Positions 26,482-36,268 of a stretch of DNA of 64,000 nt are shown here, piece by piece. Position numbers and translations under genes: made by a program. Every line of letters begins with the position of its first letter. Within the stretch, counting starts at the first letter, position 1. Below the pieces are notes generated by a model. The model did no database searches, had not been told where the DNA came from, and was given only the letters and a program-made list of their open reading frames with translations. The stretch is from an uncultured Clostridia bacterium (GTDB taxonomy: Bacteria > Bacillota > Clostridia > Christensenellales > Borkfalkiaceae): assembly GCA_947625095.1 (NCBI GenBank), contig CANQMX010000003.1:60077-124076 (forward strand), written 5' to 3'.

Positions 26482-27914
26482 AGTTGGAAGCACTTGCAAA
26501 GGAAGCGGGGGGAAGGGTGCGCGGCGGGAGCGCGGAAATTTCCGGCCTGTGCACGGATAGCCGCGTGGCGGGAGAGGGGGATCTCTTTTTTTGTTTGAGC
26601 GGCACGCATACCGATTCCCACGAGTATGCCGCCGAAGCGGAGGCGCGCGGGGTAGCCGCCGTCGTCTGCGAGCGCGAACTCGATGTGGATATCCCCCAAG
26701 TCATCGTGAAGGACGGAAGGCTTGCGCTGTCCGAAATCGCCGCGGCGTTCTACGGCCACCCCGAAAGAGGCCTCGCGATCGTGGGGGTGACGGGCACGAA
26801 CGGAAAGACGACGGTGACGCATATGCTCTACGAGATCTTTTCCGCGGAGAAAAGGAGGGCGGGGGTCATCGGCACGCTCGGTGCGCGCTACGGGAAGGTC
26901 GCGGTAGATCCCGCGCTGACGACGCCCGACCCCGTCGACCTCTTCGCCTTGCTCGCGGAGATGAAAAAAGGCGGCGTGCAACTTGTCGCCATGGAGGTCT
27001 CCGCGCACGCGCTCGCCCTCAAAAAGGAGGCGCCCATTGTGTACGACGCGGCCATCTTCACCAATCTGACGCAGGACCACCTCGACTTTTTCGGCGACAT
27101 GAAGGCCTACGGCGCCGCCAAGCGCACGCTTTTTACGGACAAGCGTTGCCGCCTTGCCGTGCTCAATGCGGACGACCCGTTTACGAAGACGCTTGCGGGC
27201 GGGGTGCGGGCGGTGACATACGGGCTGGATTCGCCCGCGGACTGCTTTGCGCTCACCGAGGAGGAGAGCGCGGCGGGCACGCACGTTTTTCTCAACTTGG
27301 AGGACGAACTCTGCGAGGCGCGGCTGAAAATGGCGGGCAGGTTCAACGTGTACAACGCCCTTGCGGCGGCGACGGCGGCGCACAGGCTGGGCATTTCCGC
27401 CGAGGCGATCGCGCGCGGGCTATCCAACACAACGGTGAACGGCAGGCTGGAACGCGTGGGAGCGTACCGCGGGGCGGACATCTTTGTGGACTTCGCGCAT
27501 ACTCCCGACGGGCTGGAAAAGTCGCTTACGGCGCTCCGCGAGTACTGCGAGGGCAAACTTGTTGTGCTCTTCGGGTGCGGCGGCAACCGCGACCGCGAGA
27601 AGAGACCCATCATGGGGGAGATCGCGGCGAAGTGCAGCGACTACGCCGTTATCACTTCGGACAACCCGCGCTATGAGGACGCCTGCGCCATCATAGGCGA
27701 GATCGCTGCGGGGTTTTCCAAGGTCGGCACGCACTATACCGCCATCGAGGAGAGGGAACGGGCGATCGAGTATGCGCTCACCCTCCTCGAGAAGGGGGAT
27801 ATCCTGCTTGTGGCGGGCAAGGGGGGAGAGACGACGCAGGAGATCATGGGAATAAAATACGCCTACGACGACAAAGATGTGATACGGGCGCACATCAAGG
27901 AGGACGATGCGTAA
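26478..27914 (+). CDS. murE: UDP-MurNAc-tripeptide synthetase MurE (meso-DAP type)
   Basis: Adds the third residue of the peptidoglycan stem. The 478-residue protein has the ATP-binding motif GVTGTNGKTTV (about 104-114) and the signature DNPR (395-398), which marks meso-diaminopimelate-adding enzymes. The ATG at 26478 overlaps the PBP stop; a longer open frame starting at 26412 would run into the PBP and lacks homology. mraY follows with an 8-bp overlap; murF, usual here, is missing. Confidence 0.96.
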   Translation: MKLEALAKEAGGRVRGGSAEISGLCTDSRVAGEGDLFFCLSGTHTDSHEYAAEAEARGVAAVVCERELDVDIPQVIVKDGRLALSEIAAAFYGHPERGLAIVGVTGTNGKTTVTHMLYEIFSAEKRRAGVIGTLGARYGKVAVDPALTTPDPVDLFALLAEMKKGGVQLVAMEVSAHALALKKEAPIVYDAAIFTNLTQDHLDFFGDMKAYGAAKRTLFTDKRCRLAVLNADDPFTKTLAGGVRAVTYGLDSPADCFALTEEESAAGTHVFLNLEDELCEARLKMAGRFNVYNALAAATAAHRLGISAEAIARGLSNTTVNGRLERVGAYRGADIFVDFAHTPDGLEKSLTALREYCEGKLVVLFGCGGNRDREKRPIMGEIAAKCSDYAVITSDNPRYEDACAIIGEIAAGFSKVGTHYTAIEERERAIEYALTLLEKGDILLVAGKGGETTQEIMGIKYAYDDKDVIRAHIKEDDA

Positions 27915-28854
27915 TTTACTCTTTTGTTTTTTGCTGGCGTTCGCGCTCTCTTGCGCGCTGCTTCTCGCCCTCATCCCCCTTCTGAAACGGCTGGGCGCGG
28001 GACAGAATATCCTCTCCTATGTGAAGGAGCATATACAAAAGAGCGGGACGCCCACCATGGGCGGGCTTGCTTTTATCGCCGCGGCCGTCATCTCCGCGGC
28101 GATCTTTGCGGAGAGGGACGCCGCCCTTCCCGTTGCGCTCGCCGTGGGGCTGGGGTATCTCGCCGTCGGGTTTTTGGACGACCTTCTCAAAAAACTGCGC
28201 GGGAAAAATTTGGGACTGCGGCCGTACCAGAAAATTATCTTCCAACTCGCCGTCGCCGTGATGGCGAGTGTGTACTGCTGCCTCAACGGGCTTACGGTGC
28301 TGCGGATGCCCTATTCCCACGCGGCCTACGATATCGGGTGGGGGATGCTGCCGCTCGGCGTGCTCGTGTTTGTCGCGACGGTGAACAGCGTCAATCTCAC
28401 CGATGGGCTGGACGGGCTTGCAGGCTCGGTGAGCGCGGGCTTCTTTGCGGTGATGGGGGCGCTCCTTTTGTTGCAGGGGACAAGCGGGGCGCTCTCCACG
28501 CTCTCCGTTGCCCTTGTCGGCGCATTGTGCGGCTTCCTCCTCTTCAACGTCAACCGCGCGAGCGTGTTCATGGGGGATACAGGCTCGCTCTCCCTCGGCG
28601 GGTTTGCGGCCTCGATCGCTCTCTTTTCGGGGAACGCCCTCGCTGTGCCCGTCGTCGGCGCGACCTTTGTACTTTCAAGCATATCCGTCATCCTTCAGGT
28701 AATATACTATAAAAAAACGGGCAGACGGATCTTTTTGATGGCGCCCATCCATCACCATTTTCAGGAGAAGGGGTACAGCGAGGCCAAGATCGCCTATGCG
28801 TATTCCGCGCTGACGCTGGTGCTGGGGGCGACCCTCCTCATTCCGTTTGTCTGA
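27907..28854 (+). CDS. mraY: Phospho-MurNAc-pentapeptide transferase MraY
   Basis: Transfers phospho-MurNAc-pentapeptide to undecaprenyl phosphate, making lipid I. The 315-residue protein has about ten membrane segments, the catalytic aspartates in GFLDDLLKK, the NLTDGLDGLAG loop and the histidine-rich MAPIHHHFQ end. Starts 8 bp inside murE. Confidence 0.97.
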   Translation: MRNLLFCFLLAFALSCALLLALIPLLKRLGAGQNILSYVKEHIQKSGTPTMGGLAFIAAAVISAAIFAERDAALPVALAVGLGYLAVGFLDDLLKKLRGKNLGLRPYQKIIFQLAVAVMASVYCCLNGLTVLRMPYSHAAYDIGWGMLPLGVLVFVATVNSVNLTDGLDGLAGSVSAGFFAVMGALLLLQGTSGALSTLSVALVGALCGFLLFNVNRASVFMGDTGSLSLGGFAASIALFSGNALAVPVVGATFVLSSISVILQVIYYKKTGRRIFLMAPIHHHFQEKGYSEAKIAYAYSALTLVLGATLLIPFV

Positions 28855-28894
28855 ATTCCCCGATGGGACAACCCGTGGGGAAAAGGAGAGGGAT

Positions 28895-30307
28895 ATGCTG
28901 TTTACAAGACAAACTTTTCTCGTTGCGGGGCTGTCCCGTTCGGGCATTGCCGCGGGCGAATATCTCGCCGCGCAGGGCGCGAAGGTGTACCTCTATGACG
29001 ACGTGGACGACGAGAACGTGCGCAGCGCCATCGAGCGGCTTTCGAGGCTGGGCTGCGTGCCTGTGCCGAAGGACGAGCTCAAGGAGCGCGCTCAGCGCTG
29101 CGATATCCTCGTGCTCTCGCCGGGGATCCCTGTCGACCACCCGCTGCCCGTCTCGTTCAAGCGGGCGGGGAAGCGCATCGTGGGGGAGGCCGAACTCGGC
29201 GCGCTCGCTCTGCGTTGCCCCGTCGTTGCGGTGACGGGCACAAACGGCAAGACGACCACCGTCACCATGCTCGAGAGTATTCTGAAAGCGGCGGGCAAGA
29301 ACGCCGTCGCCTGCGGAAACGTGGGCAAGCCCATTACCGCCTGCCTCAAAGAGTTGGGCGAGGACGGCATCGCCGTTGCCGAAATTTCTTCCTTTCAGCT
29401 TGAAACGCTCTATTCGCTCCGCCCGCACGTTGCGGTCATTCTCAACGTGACGGAGGATCACCTCAACCGCCACTACAACATGGAAAATTACATTTATTTG
29501 AAGTCGCGCCTCCTGAAAAATTCCGCGGAGAGCGAATTTGCCGTGCTCAATTACGACGACCCCATCGTGCGCGGGTTCGACGAAAAGACCAAGGCGACGA
29601 CCGTATGGTTTTCCATGAAGGAGAAGGTGGAGGGCGCGTATTTTGCGGAGAACGCGTTTTGGTTTTTCGGGGAGCGCATCCTGTCCGCAGACGAATTCCC
29701 CCTCGAAGGCGACCACAACCGCGCCAACGCCCTTGCCGCCATCGCGAGCGCAAAACTCATGGGGGCGGGCAACGCCGCCATTGCCGCCGCGCTCAAGACC
29801 TTCCGCGGCGTAAAGCACCGCATGGAAAGGGTGGGGGAGGTGAACGGCGTTACCTTTATCGACGATTCCAAGGCCACCAACGTGGATTCCGCCATCAAGG
29901 CGATCGGGAGCGTGAGGGGGGAGAGTGTGCTCCTTCTCGGCGGAAAGGACAAGGGGTATTCCTACGAGCCGCTGTTCGACGCCGTCAAGACCTCGGGCGT
30001 CGTACATACCGTCATCTACGGGGAAAACGCCTTCCGTATTCTGAATGCGGCACTCTCGCGCGGGTATTCCTCCGTCACGCTGTGCAGGCCGTTCGATATC
30101 GCCGTGCGCGTCGCCTATCTTACGGCGCGCCGCGGACAGAGCGTTTTGCTCTCGCCCGCCTCCGCGAGTTTTGACGCCTTTTCGAGTTACGAGGAGCGCG
30201 GCAACCGCTTTGCGGAACTCTATAATACGTTCGTAAAGGAAGCGGGGCGCGCGGAGCCTATCCCCGCATTGCCCGCCGCGGGGAGGGAGCGTGAAGAAGC
30301 CGAGTGA
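28895..30307 (+). CDS. murD: UDP-MurNAc-L-alanine:D-glutamate ligase MurD
   Basis: Adds D-glutamate (from MurI) to UDP-MurNAc-Ala. The 470-residue protein has an N-terminal Rossmann part (LVAGLSRSGIAAGEYL), the ATP site VTGTNGKTTTV, EISSFQLE, and DDSKATNVDS in the C-terminal domain. AAGGAG lies about 8 bp before the ATG at 28895; an upstream extension to 28847 would overlap mraY. Overlaps ftsW by 17 bp. Confidence 0.96.
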   Translation: MLFTRQTFLVAGLSRSGIAAGEYLAAQGAKVYLYDDVDDENVRSAIERLSRLGCVPVPKDELKERAQRCDILVLSPGIPVDHPLPVSFKRAGKRIVGEAELGALALRCPVVAVTGTNGKTTTVTMLESILKAAGKNAVACGNVGKPITACLKELGEDGIAVAEISSFQLETLYSLRPHVAVILNVTEDHLNRHYNMENYIYLKSRLLKNSAESEFAVLNYDDPIVRGFDEKTKATTVWFSMKEKVEGAYFAENAFWFFGERILSADEFPLEGDHNRANALAAIASAKLMGAGNAAIAAALKTFRGVKHRMERVGEVNGVTFIDDSKATNVDSAIKAIGSVRGESVLLLGGKDKGYSYEPLFDAVKTSGVVHTVIYGENAFRILNAALSRGYSSVTLCRPFDIAVRVAYLTARRGQSVLLSPASASFDAFSSYEERGNRFAELYNTFVKEAGRAEPIPALPAAGREREEAE

Positions 30308-31430
30308 CTTGCGGCATGAAAAGACGGCTTCGGCGGGAGACCTCCCGTTTCTCGCCGCCGTCGTGCTTCTGGCGGCGTATGGCGTCGTCTGCGTGTACTC
30401 CGCAAGCAGTTATAACGCCGAGGTGCAGTACGGGGACGCGCTGTACTTTTTCAAAAAGCAACTCGTGGGTTTTTTGATAGGGCTTGCGGCCATGGTGGGC
30501 GTCTCCTTTGTGCCGTACAAAAAATTCAGGCGGTGGGGGATCCCCGCGCTGCTCCTCTCGCTCGCCCTTCTTGCGCTCGTCTTTATCCCCGGGGTGGGGC
30601 GGAGCAACTACGGGGCGACGCGGTGGATCGGGCTTGGCCCTGTTACCATACAACCCTCCGAACTCGCCAAGTATGGATTTGTGCTGTTCACCGCGGGCTA
30701 CTTCGCCAAAGACCCTGCGCGGATGCGCGGTTTTTTGGGCGTGCTGCCCGTGCTCGGCGCGGGGCTATCCATCTGCGTTCTCATCATGTTGGAGCCGAAT
30801 ATGTCCGTGACGATGTGCGTGGGCGCGGTCATGGTGGGCATGATCTTTTTGGGCGGCGCTTCGTGGAAATCGCTCGCCGCCATCTGTATTCCCGTGCTGT
30901 TCGCAGTTCCCGCCCTCATTCTTGCAGAGCCGTACCGCCTGCAACGGCTCTCCGCCTTCATGGATCCGTGGGCGTCGCCGCAGGAGGAGGGGTATCAACT
31001 CATTCAATCGTTGTATGCGCTCGGAAACGGAAATCTGTTCGGCGTCGGGCTGTTCCATTCCCGCCAGAAGTACCGCTTCTTGCCCTTTTCGGAGAGCGAC
31101 TTTATTCTCTCCGTCATCGGCGAGGAGACGGGCTTTTTCGGCGTGCTTCTACTCTTTGCCGTCATCGGATTTGTAATTTGGAGGGGTTTCCGCATCGCCA
31201 ACCGCTGCGATAATTTTTACGGGTATATGCTCGTTTCGGGCATCATGCTTGCCTTTGCGGTGCAGAGCGCCCTCAATGCGCTCGTCGTGAGCGGGTGTAT
31301 TCCGCCCACGGGCTTGCCGCTCCCGCTCATTTCCGCGGGGAACACCTCCCTCATCGTCACCATGGCGGGCATGGGGGTGGTCTATGGGGTTTCTAGGCAC
31401 ACCGAAAGCCGCAAAATTCATAGGATATAA
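30291..31430 (+). CDS. ftsW: SEDS peptidoglycan polymerase FtsW
   Basis: Septal glycan-strand polymerase that works with the division PBP. The 379-residue membrane protein has about ten segments and the SEDS motifs GATRWIGLGPVTIQPSELAK and, near the end, PPTGLPLPLISAGNTSL. GTG start at 30291 with GGGAGG upstream, inside the murD 3' end. murG, usual after ftsW, is absent. Confidence 0.93.
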   Translation: MKKPSDLRHEKTASAGDLPFLAAVVLLAAYGVVCVYSASSYNAEVQYGDALYFFKKQLVGFLIGLAAMVGVSFVPYKKFRRWGIPALLLSLALLALVFIPGVGRSNYGATRWIGLGPVTIQPSELAKYGFVLFTAGYFAKDPARMRGFLGVLPVLGAGLSICVLIMLEPNMSVTMCVGAVMVGMIFLGGASWKSLAAICIPVLFAVPALILAEPYRLQRLSAFMDPWASPQEEGYQLIQSLYALGNGNLFGVGLFHSRQKYRFLPFSESDFILSVIGEETGFFGVLLLFAVIGFVIWRGFRIANRCDNFYGYMLVSGIMLAFAVQSALNALVVSGCIPPTGLPLPLISAGNTSLIVTMAGMGVVYGVSRHTESRKIHRI

Positions 31431-31436
31431 CAATAG

Positions 31437-31473
31437 AATACGGCTGCCCGACCTTCGGGCCTTTCCGTATTTT
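31437..31473 (+). terminator. Hairpin between ftsW and murA
   Basis: A two-part stem, AATACGG with CCGTATT outside and GCCCGA with TCGGGC inside, ends in four T residues. It could be a partial terminator or a processing site, since murA lacks a clear promoter of its own. Confidence 0.5.
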
Positions 31474-31496
31474 CCGAAATACATAAGGAGAATCCT

Positions 31497-32753
31497 ATGG
31501 ATAAATTTGTGGTGGAGGGAGGGAAACGGCTTGTCGGGAGCATCAGGCTTCAATCGGCGAAAAATTCCGTCCTGCCGCTTCTTGCCGCCTCTATTTTAAC
31601 CGATCGGCGCGTCACGATCCTCGAAACGCCCGCGATCGCGGATGTTTCCTGTATGGCGCAGATCCTGCGGGAACTCGGCGCGGAGGTATGCTTCCGCGGC
31701 GACGACGTCACCATCGACAGCGCGAATGCCTGTTCGCACCGCATCTCCTCCGCGCTGACAAAGGAGTTGCGCTCCTCCGTCTTTATGCTCGGGTCTCTGC
31801 TCACCCGCTTTCATCGCGCGGTCATCGCCTACCCCGGGGGATGCGATATCGGGCTTCGACCCATCGATATCCACCTGAACGCTTTGAAGCGGCTGGGCGT
31901 GAGCATCACCGAGCGGGACGGTTACATATTTTGCGAATGTGAACGGCTGCGCGGCGCGGAGATCCCCATCGATTTCCCGAGCGTCGGCGCGACGGAGAAC
32001 ATCATGCTCGCCTCGGTGAAGGCGGAGGGGAGAACGCTCGTGCAGGGCGCGGCGAAAGAGCCGGAGATCGTCGATCTGCAAAATTTTCTCAACGCGATGG
32101 GGGCGCGCATCCGCGGCGCGGGGACGGACGTCATCGAGATAGAGGGGGTCAAAACGCTGGGCGGCGTGGAATATTTGCCCATCAAAGACCGCATCGAGGC
32201 GGGGACATACCTCATTGCCTGCGCCATCTGCGGCGGGGAAGTGGAGGTATGCGGCGCAAAGCCCGAAAATGTGGGGTTACTTTTGCACAAATTGCGTGAA
32301 AACGGTTGCAAAATCCATATAAAAAATGATAAAATAAGGATAGCAAGTTACGGCAGGCTCAAATGCAACCGCAGGATAGAGACGATGCCCTTCCCCGGCT
32401 TTCCCACCGATTTGCAGGCGCAGATCACCGCGCTCAACAGCGTGTGCGAGGGATGCGCGCTCATCGTGGAAAATCTCTTTGAGACGCGCTTCAAGTATGT
32501 GCCCGAATTGCAGAAGATGGGCGCGGACATCGAGGTGAAGGGAAGGAACGCGTTTGTGCGCGGCGTGGATAGGCTGCATGGGGCTTCCGTCGTGGCGGGA
32601 GACTTGCGCGGCGGGGCGGCGCTCGTCATCGCGGCGCTCGCGGCGGAGGGGACGAGCGAAGTGCTCGACCTATCCCATATCGACAGGGGCTATTCCGATT
32701 TAAGGGGAAAACTCAAAGAACTCGGCGCGGACATCAAGCGCGTGCGCATTTAG
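31497..32753 (+). CDS. murA: UDP-N-acetylglucosamine 1-carboxyvinyltransferase MurA
   Basis: First committed step of peptidoglycan synthesis, adding enolpyruvate to UDP-GlcNAc. The 418-residue protein begins MDKFVVEGGKRLVGSI and carries the active-site loop PGGCDIGLRPID with Cys116, the residue alkylated by fosfomycin, so sensitivity is predicted. Also LQSAKNSVLP near residue 20. AAGGAG precedes the ATG. Confidence 0.96.
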   Translation: MDKFVVEGGKRLVGSIRLQSAKNSVLPLLAASILTDRRVTILETPAIADVSCMAQILRELGAEVCFRGDDVTIDSANACSHRISSALTKELRSSVFMLGSLLTRFHRAVIAYPGGCDIGLRPIDIHLNALKRLGVSITERDGYIFCECERLRGAEIPIDFPSVGATENIMLASVKAEGRTLVQGAAKEPEIVDLQNFLNAMGARIRGAGTDVIEIEGVKTLGGVEYLPIKDRIEAGTYLIACAICGGEVEVCGAKPENVGLLLHKLRENGCKIHIKNDKIRIASYGRLKCNRRIETMPFPGFPTDLQAQITALNSVCEGCALIVENLFETRFKYVPELQKMGADIEVKGRNAFVRGVDRLHGASVVAGDLRGGAALVIAALAAEGTSEVLDLSHIDRGYSDLRGKLKELGADIKRVRI

Positions 32754-32770
32754 GCGCAAAGGGGATACCA

Positions 32771-33580
32771 ATGAAAACAAAGACGAGAGTTATCATCACC
32801 ACCATAGTTTCGTTTGTGCTCCTCGTCGCGGCCGTCGCGGCGGGGCTGAACGCGATTTTTACGGTGACTCTCGTGGACGGCGAATTTGCCGTCTGCTCGG
32901 AGGCGGGCAGGGCGGACGCCGAAGCGCTGAAAGCCGAACTTGACGGCTTCGTGGGCGGGAGCATGACCTTCCTCCACACCGAGGATGTGGAGAGCACGAT
33001 CAAGAAATATCCCTGCTTCCGCGTGGAGGCGGTGGAAAAATCCTTCCCCAAGACGCTGAAAGTGAAGGTATCCGAGCGGAAGGAATTTTTCGCCGTGAAA
33101 ACGGGGGAGGCCTACGCCGTGCTGGATGAGGAGGGCGTGTACCTCTACGACGGCGAAAACAAGAACCGTTTGGGCGGCGAGAACGTCGTGCTCGAAGGGT
33201 TTGACGTTGCGCTCGAAAAGGGAAGCCTCATCTCGGGCGATTACGTCGGCGAGGCGCTTGAAATGTTCTCCGTCTTTTCCGAATTGCTCCCCGGGGTGCG
33301 CGCGAACGTCGTGTCGCTCCGCCTTGCGCACAATATGGGGCAGAACAAGCCCGAGAATACCTACTTTGTCGTCACCATGCGCGAGGGGGTGAAGATCGTC
33401 ATCGCCAACCCCTCGGAGAACATTTCCGCCAAGGCGCGCGCCGCCTTCCTCGACGATGAATGTGGCTACCTTTCGCCCGCGCTCTCCGATAAGCGGCGCG
33501 TCTACGGTACGATCAACGTCATCGGCGATTCGGGGAGCGGAGCGGTCAACGTAACGTTCTGGCCCGATCTCGTCATTTAA
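32771..33580 (+). CDS. ftsQ: Cell division protein FtsQ/DivIB
   Basis: Bitopic divisome protein. The 269-residue protein has a short basic N-terminus, one membrane segment (about 8-30), a POTRA-type domain containing YPCFRVEAVEKSFPKTLKVKVSERKEFF (seen as VEAVEKSFPKTLKVKV) and a beta domain. Position after murA and ahead of ftsA/ftsZ agrees. AAAGGGG lies before the ATG. Confidence 0.88.
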   Translation: MKTKTRVIITTIVSFVLLVAAVAAGLNAIFTVTLVDGEFAVCSEAGRADAEALKAELDGFVGGSMTFLHTEDVESTIKKYPCFRVEAVEKSFPKTLKVKVSERKEFFAVKTGEAYAVLDEEGVYLYDGENKNRLGGENVVLEGFDVALEKGSLISGDYVGEALEMFSVFSELLPGVRANVVSLRLAHNMGQNKPENTYFVVTMREGVKIVIANPSENISAKARAAFLDDECGYLSPALSDKRRVYGTINVIGDSGSGAVNVTFWPDLVI

Positions 33581-33652
33581 GAGCCGTGCCCTAAGCGCGC
33601 GTGCCGCGCAGGCGGAGCACACGGCACCCATGTCCGCGGTCGGCCGCGGGGG

Positions 33653-33675
33653 AAAGCGCCCGAGGGCGCTTTTTT
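33653..33675 (+). terminator. Intrinsic terminator after ftsQ
   Basis: AAAGCGCCC (33653-33661), GA loop, GGGCGCTTT (33664-33672), six T residues. It ends the transcript starting at mraZ; ftsAZ have their own promoter. The stretch between the ftsQ stop and this hairpin holds only GC-rich short inverted repeats. Confidence 0.85.
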
Positions 33676-33710
33676 GTTTGCCGCAAAGGGGAAAATATCC
33701 GCTTATTCTC

Positions 33711-33739
33711 TTGACATACGCACCGCGCTCTGTTATAAT
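33711..33739 (+). promoter_or_regulatory. Consensus promoter of ftsA-ftsZ
   Basis: Perfect TTGACA (33711-33716), 17 bp, perfect TATAAT (33734-33739), 36 bp before the ftsA ATG. Confidence 0.9.
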
Positions 33740-33775
33740 AATGTACACTGAAAAAACGAACAAGGGGATGAAGAG

Positions 33776-34927
33776 ATGAGCCGCAAAAGCGTAGCTGTGT
33801 TGGATATCCGTTCTTCCGAGATCGCGGTGTTCGTCGGCGAGCGGGGCGTAAACAACACGTTCGTATTCAAGGCGAGCAAGGCAGAGTCGTACTACGGCTA
33901 CGAGTCCGGCGCGTTTTACGATGAAGCCGATCTTTCGGAAGCGGTGTATAAGGCCGTCTCCGCCGTCGAGCAGATCTGCGGCGAGCGCATCCGCGAGTTA
34001 TATGTCGGCGTGCCCGGGGAATTTACCGACGTAGTGCCCAAGGAACAGAACATCGGTTTCCCCAAGAAGCGCAAGATATCGCAAAAGGAAATCACCGCGC
34101 TCTTCGAAAGCGGGGCGGAGACGCGCGAAGGCTACCGTGTCATCCGCGCCACCAGCATGATCTATACGACGTCGGATAACCGCCGCGTCGTCGATCCCAT
34201 CGGCATTTCCGCCACCTCCCTGTCGGGTGTGCTGTCTTACTTTTATTGCAGCGAATACTTCATCGGCGTCATGGAGAAGATCTTTGCCAAGATGCGCATC
34301 TCCCTCCGCTATTTGCCCGCGGAGTTTGCCATGGCGAGCTACCTCATTCCCTCCGAGACGAGGGATGAGTACGCCATCTTTCTCGACGTGGGGTATCTCT
34401 CCTCGTCCCTTCTCGTCCTGCTCGGCAACGGCGTGCTCGCGCAGGAGACCTATTGGGTCGGCAGAGGGCAGATCGCGGGGCGGCTGATGGAGCGCCTCTC
34501 CGTGCCGCTCGATGTTGCCACCGCCCTCCTTTCGCGGGCGAACCTCTTTGCGAAGGATGTATCGGGAACGGCGGAATTCAACTACCATGGTACTACCTAC
34601 GAGATCCCCGCCGACGTATTCATCGAGGCGGTGAAAGAGGGACTGGACGGGCTGTGCGAAAAGGTAGGGCCGTTCCTCGAATACTGTTCGGGGAAGGATC
34701 TCGACTATAAGCCGCTCTACGTTTCGGGCGACGGCCTTGAAAATATCCGCGGCGCGCTGGAACATATTTCCAAGCGCCTCAACCGCGTCTGTGAACAACT
34801 TGCGCCCGATTTACCCTACTACAACAAGCCCGCTATGAGTTCGCGCGTCGCGCTCATGGATATGGCGCAGTGCGACCGCGAAAAGGGCGGCGTATTCAAT
34901 CGCTTATTAAACGTATTCGGAGGTTAA
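33776..34927 (+). CDS. ftsA: Cell division protein FtsA
   Basis: Actin-like protein that tethers FtsZ to the membrane. The 383-residue protein starts VAVLDIRSSEIAVFVGE, has phosphate-binding AIFLDVGYLSSSLLVL and LYVSGDGLENIRG segments, and ends with an amphipathic helix (GGVFNRLLNVFGG) of the kind FtsA uses to bind membrane. It is a divergent FtsA, called mainly from the fold and from position, 3 bp before ftsZ. Confidence 0.87.
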   Translation: MSRKSVAVLDIRSSEIAVFVGERGVNNTFVFKASKAESYYGYESGAFYDEADLSEAVYKAVSAVEQICGERIRELYVGVPGEFTDVVPKEQNIGFPKKRKISQKEITALFESGAETREGYRVIRATSMIYTTSDNRRVVDPIGISATSLSGVLSYFYCSEYFIGVMEKIFAKMRISLRYLPAEFAMASYLIPSETRDEYAIFLDVGYLSSSLLVLLGNGVLAQETYWVGRGQIAGRLMERLSVPLDVATALLSRANLFAKDVSGTAEFNYHGTTYEIPADVFIEAVKEGLDGLCEKVGPFLEYCSGKDLDYKPLYVSGDGLENIRGALEHISKRLNRVCEQLAPDLPYYNKPAMSSRVALMDMAQCDREKGGVFNRLLNVFGG

Positions 34928-34930
34928 TTT

Positions 34931-36205
34931 ATGTTCAACGAGAATATTCCGTTTGTCGGAAGAGATACCGAACGCATGACAGATACTACACCCGCACCCG
35001 CCCCTGCAAACAACGGCAGGGCGCGCATCCGCGTGATCGGCGTCGGCGGCGCGGGGAACAACGCCGTCAACCGCATGATCGAGGCGGGCATCACGAGCGC
35101 GGAATACATCGCAGTCAATACCGACGCGCAGACGCTCGCCCGCAGCAAGGCGCAGACCAAAGTGCAGATCGGACTCGTAAAGACGAAGGGGCTTGGCGCA
35201 GGCGCAGAGCCGGAGATCGGCAGAGAGGCAGCAGAGGAGAACAAGGACGACCTCGCCCGCGCCATCGAAGGGACGGATCTTCTGTTCATCACGGCGGGCA
35301 TGGGAGGCGGCACGGGCACGGGCGCCGCACCCGTCATTGCAAAACTTGCCAAGGACAAGCGTATTCTGACCGTCGCGGTCGTCACCGAACCCTTCGACTT
35401 CGAGGGGAAACACCGCATGGACAACGCGACGAAGGGCATCGATAATCTCCGCAAATATGTCGATACGCTCATCATCATTCCCAACGAGAAGATCACCGAG
35501 GTAGTCCCGCCGAACACCTCCATGACGGATGCGCTCAAAGTGGCGGACGACGTGTTGAAGCAGGGCATCCGCGGGATCTCCGACCTCATCGTGACCCCCG
35601 CGCTCATCAACCTCGACTTTGCCGATGTGCGCACCATTTTGAAGGATAAGGGGCTTGCGCACATGGGCGTCGGCGTTGCGAAGGGGGACAACCGCATTGT
35701 GACGGCGGTTCGCCTTGCCGTCAATTCGCCCCTCCTTGAAACAACCATCGAGGGCGCGACGGGCGTCATCATCAACATCGTCGGCGGGAACGACCTCACC
35801 CTGAACGAGGCCAAGACTGCCGCGGAGCTCATCCACAGCGTCGTCGATTATTCCGCGAACATCATCTTCGGCGCGTGCATCGACGAGAACATTCAGGATG
35901 AAGTGGAAGTCACCGTCATTGCCACGGGCTTTCCTTCGGCGGAGGAGAACGCGGAGGCGGCGTATGCCAACGTTGCCGCACAGCAGGCGGCGCAGATGTT
36001 CCGCGCATCCGCACCCCGTGCCGATATTCCGCAGAGACAGCCGCAGCCGGCGCCTTCGCCCGAGATCCCCGCGCCGCAATCCGCCGCACCCATCGAGCAA
36101 GCAGCGGAACAGCCCGTCTTTGCCGATGCACCCGAGGCGCAGCCCGAGGGAACGACGGAAGATAGATTGCCGCCCTTCGTGAGAAGGATGTTCGGCAGAA
36201 AATAA
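34931..36205 (+). CDS. ftsZ: Cell division protein FtsZ
   Basis: Tubulin-like GTPase of the Z-ring. The 424-residue protein shows VGGAGNNAVNRM, the GTP loop GMGGGTGTGAAP, and the T7 loop NLDFADVR. A disordered Pro/Ala/Gln-rich linker (about 335-405) leads to the C-terminal peptide DRLPPFVRRMFGRK, the docking site for FtsA. GGAGG lies at 34918-34922. The N-terminus carries about 30 residues before the core, slightly longer than usual. Confidence 0.98.
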   Translation: MFNENIPFVGRDTERMTDTTPAPAPANNGRARIRVIGVGGAGNNAVNRMIEAGITSAEYIAVNTDAQTLARSKAQTKVQIGLVKTKGLGAGAEPEIGREAAEENKDDLARAIEGTDLLFITAGMGGGTGTGAAPVIAKLAKDKRILTVAVVTEPFDFEGKHRMDNATKGIDNLRKYVDTLIIIPNEKITEVVPPNTSMTDALKVADDVLKQGIRGISDLIVTPALINLDFADVRTILKDKGLAHMGVGVAKGDNRIVTAVRLAVNSPLLETTIEGATGVIINIVGGNDLTLNEAKTAAELIHSVVDYSANIIFGACIDENIQDEVEVTVIATGFPSAEENAEAAYANVAAQQAAQMFRASAPRADIPQRQPQPAPSPEIPAPQSAAPIEQAAEQPVFADAPEAQPEGTTEDRLPPFVRRMFGRK

Positions 36206-36222
36206 CCCGAAAGAAAAATCGG

Positions 36223-36255
36223 AAGCGACCGCCGCTTCATGCATCGGTCGCTTTT
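36223..36255 (+). terminator. Intrinsic terminator of ftsAZ
   Basis: AAGCGACCG (36223-36231) pairs with CGGTCGCTT (36245-36253), 13-base loop, four T residues. Confidence 0.75.
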
Positions 36256-36268
36256 CGATAAATGATTT

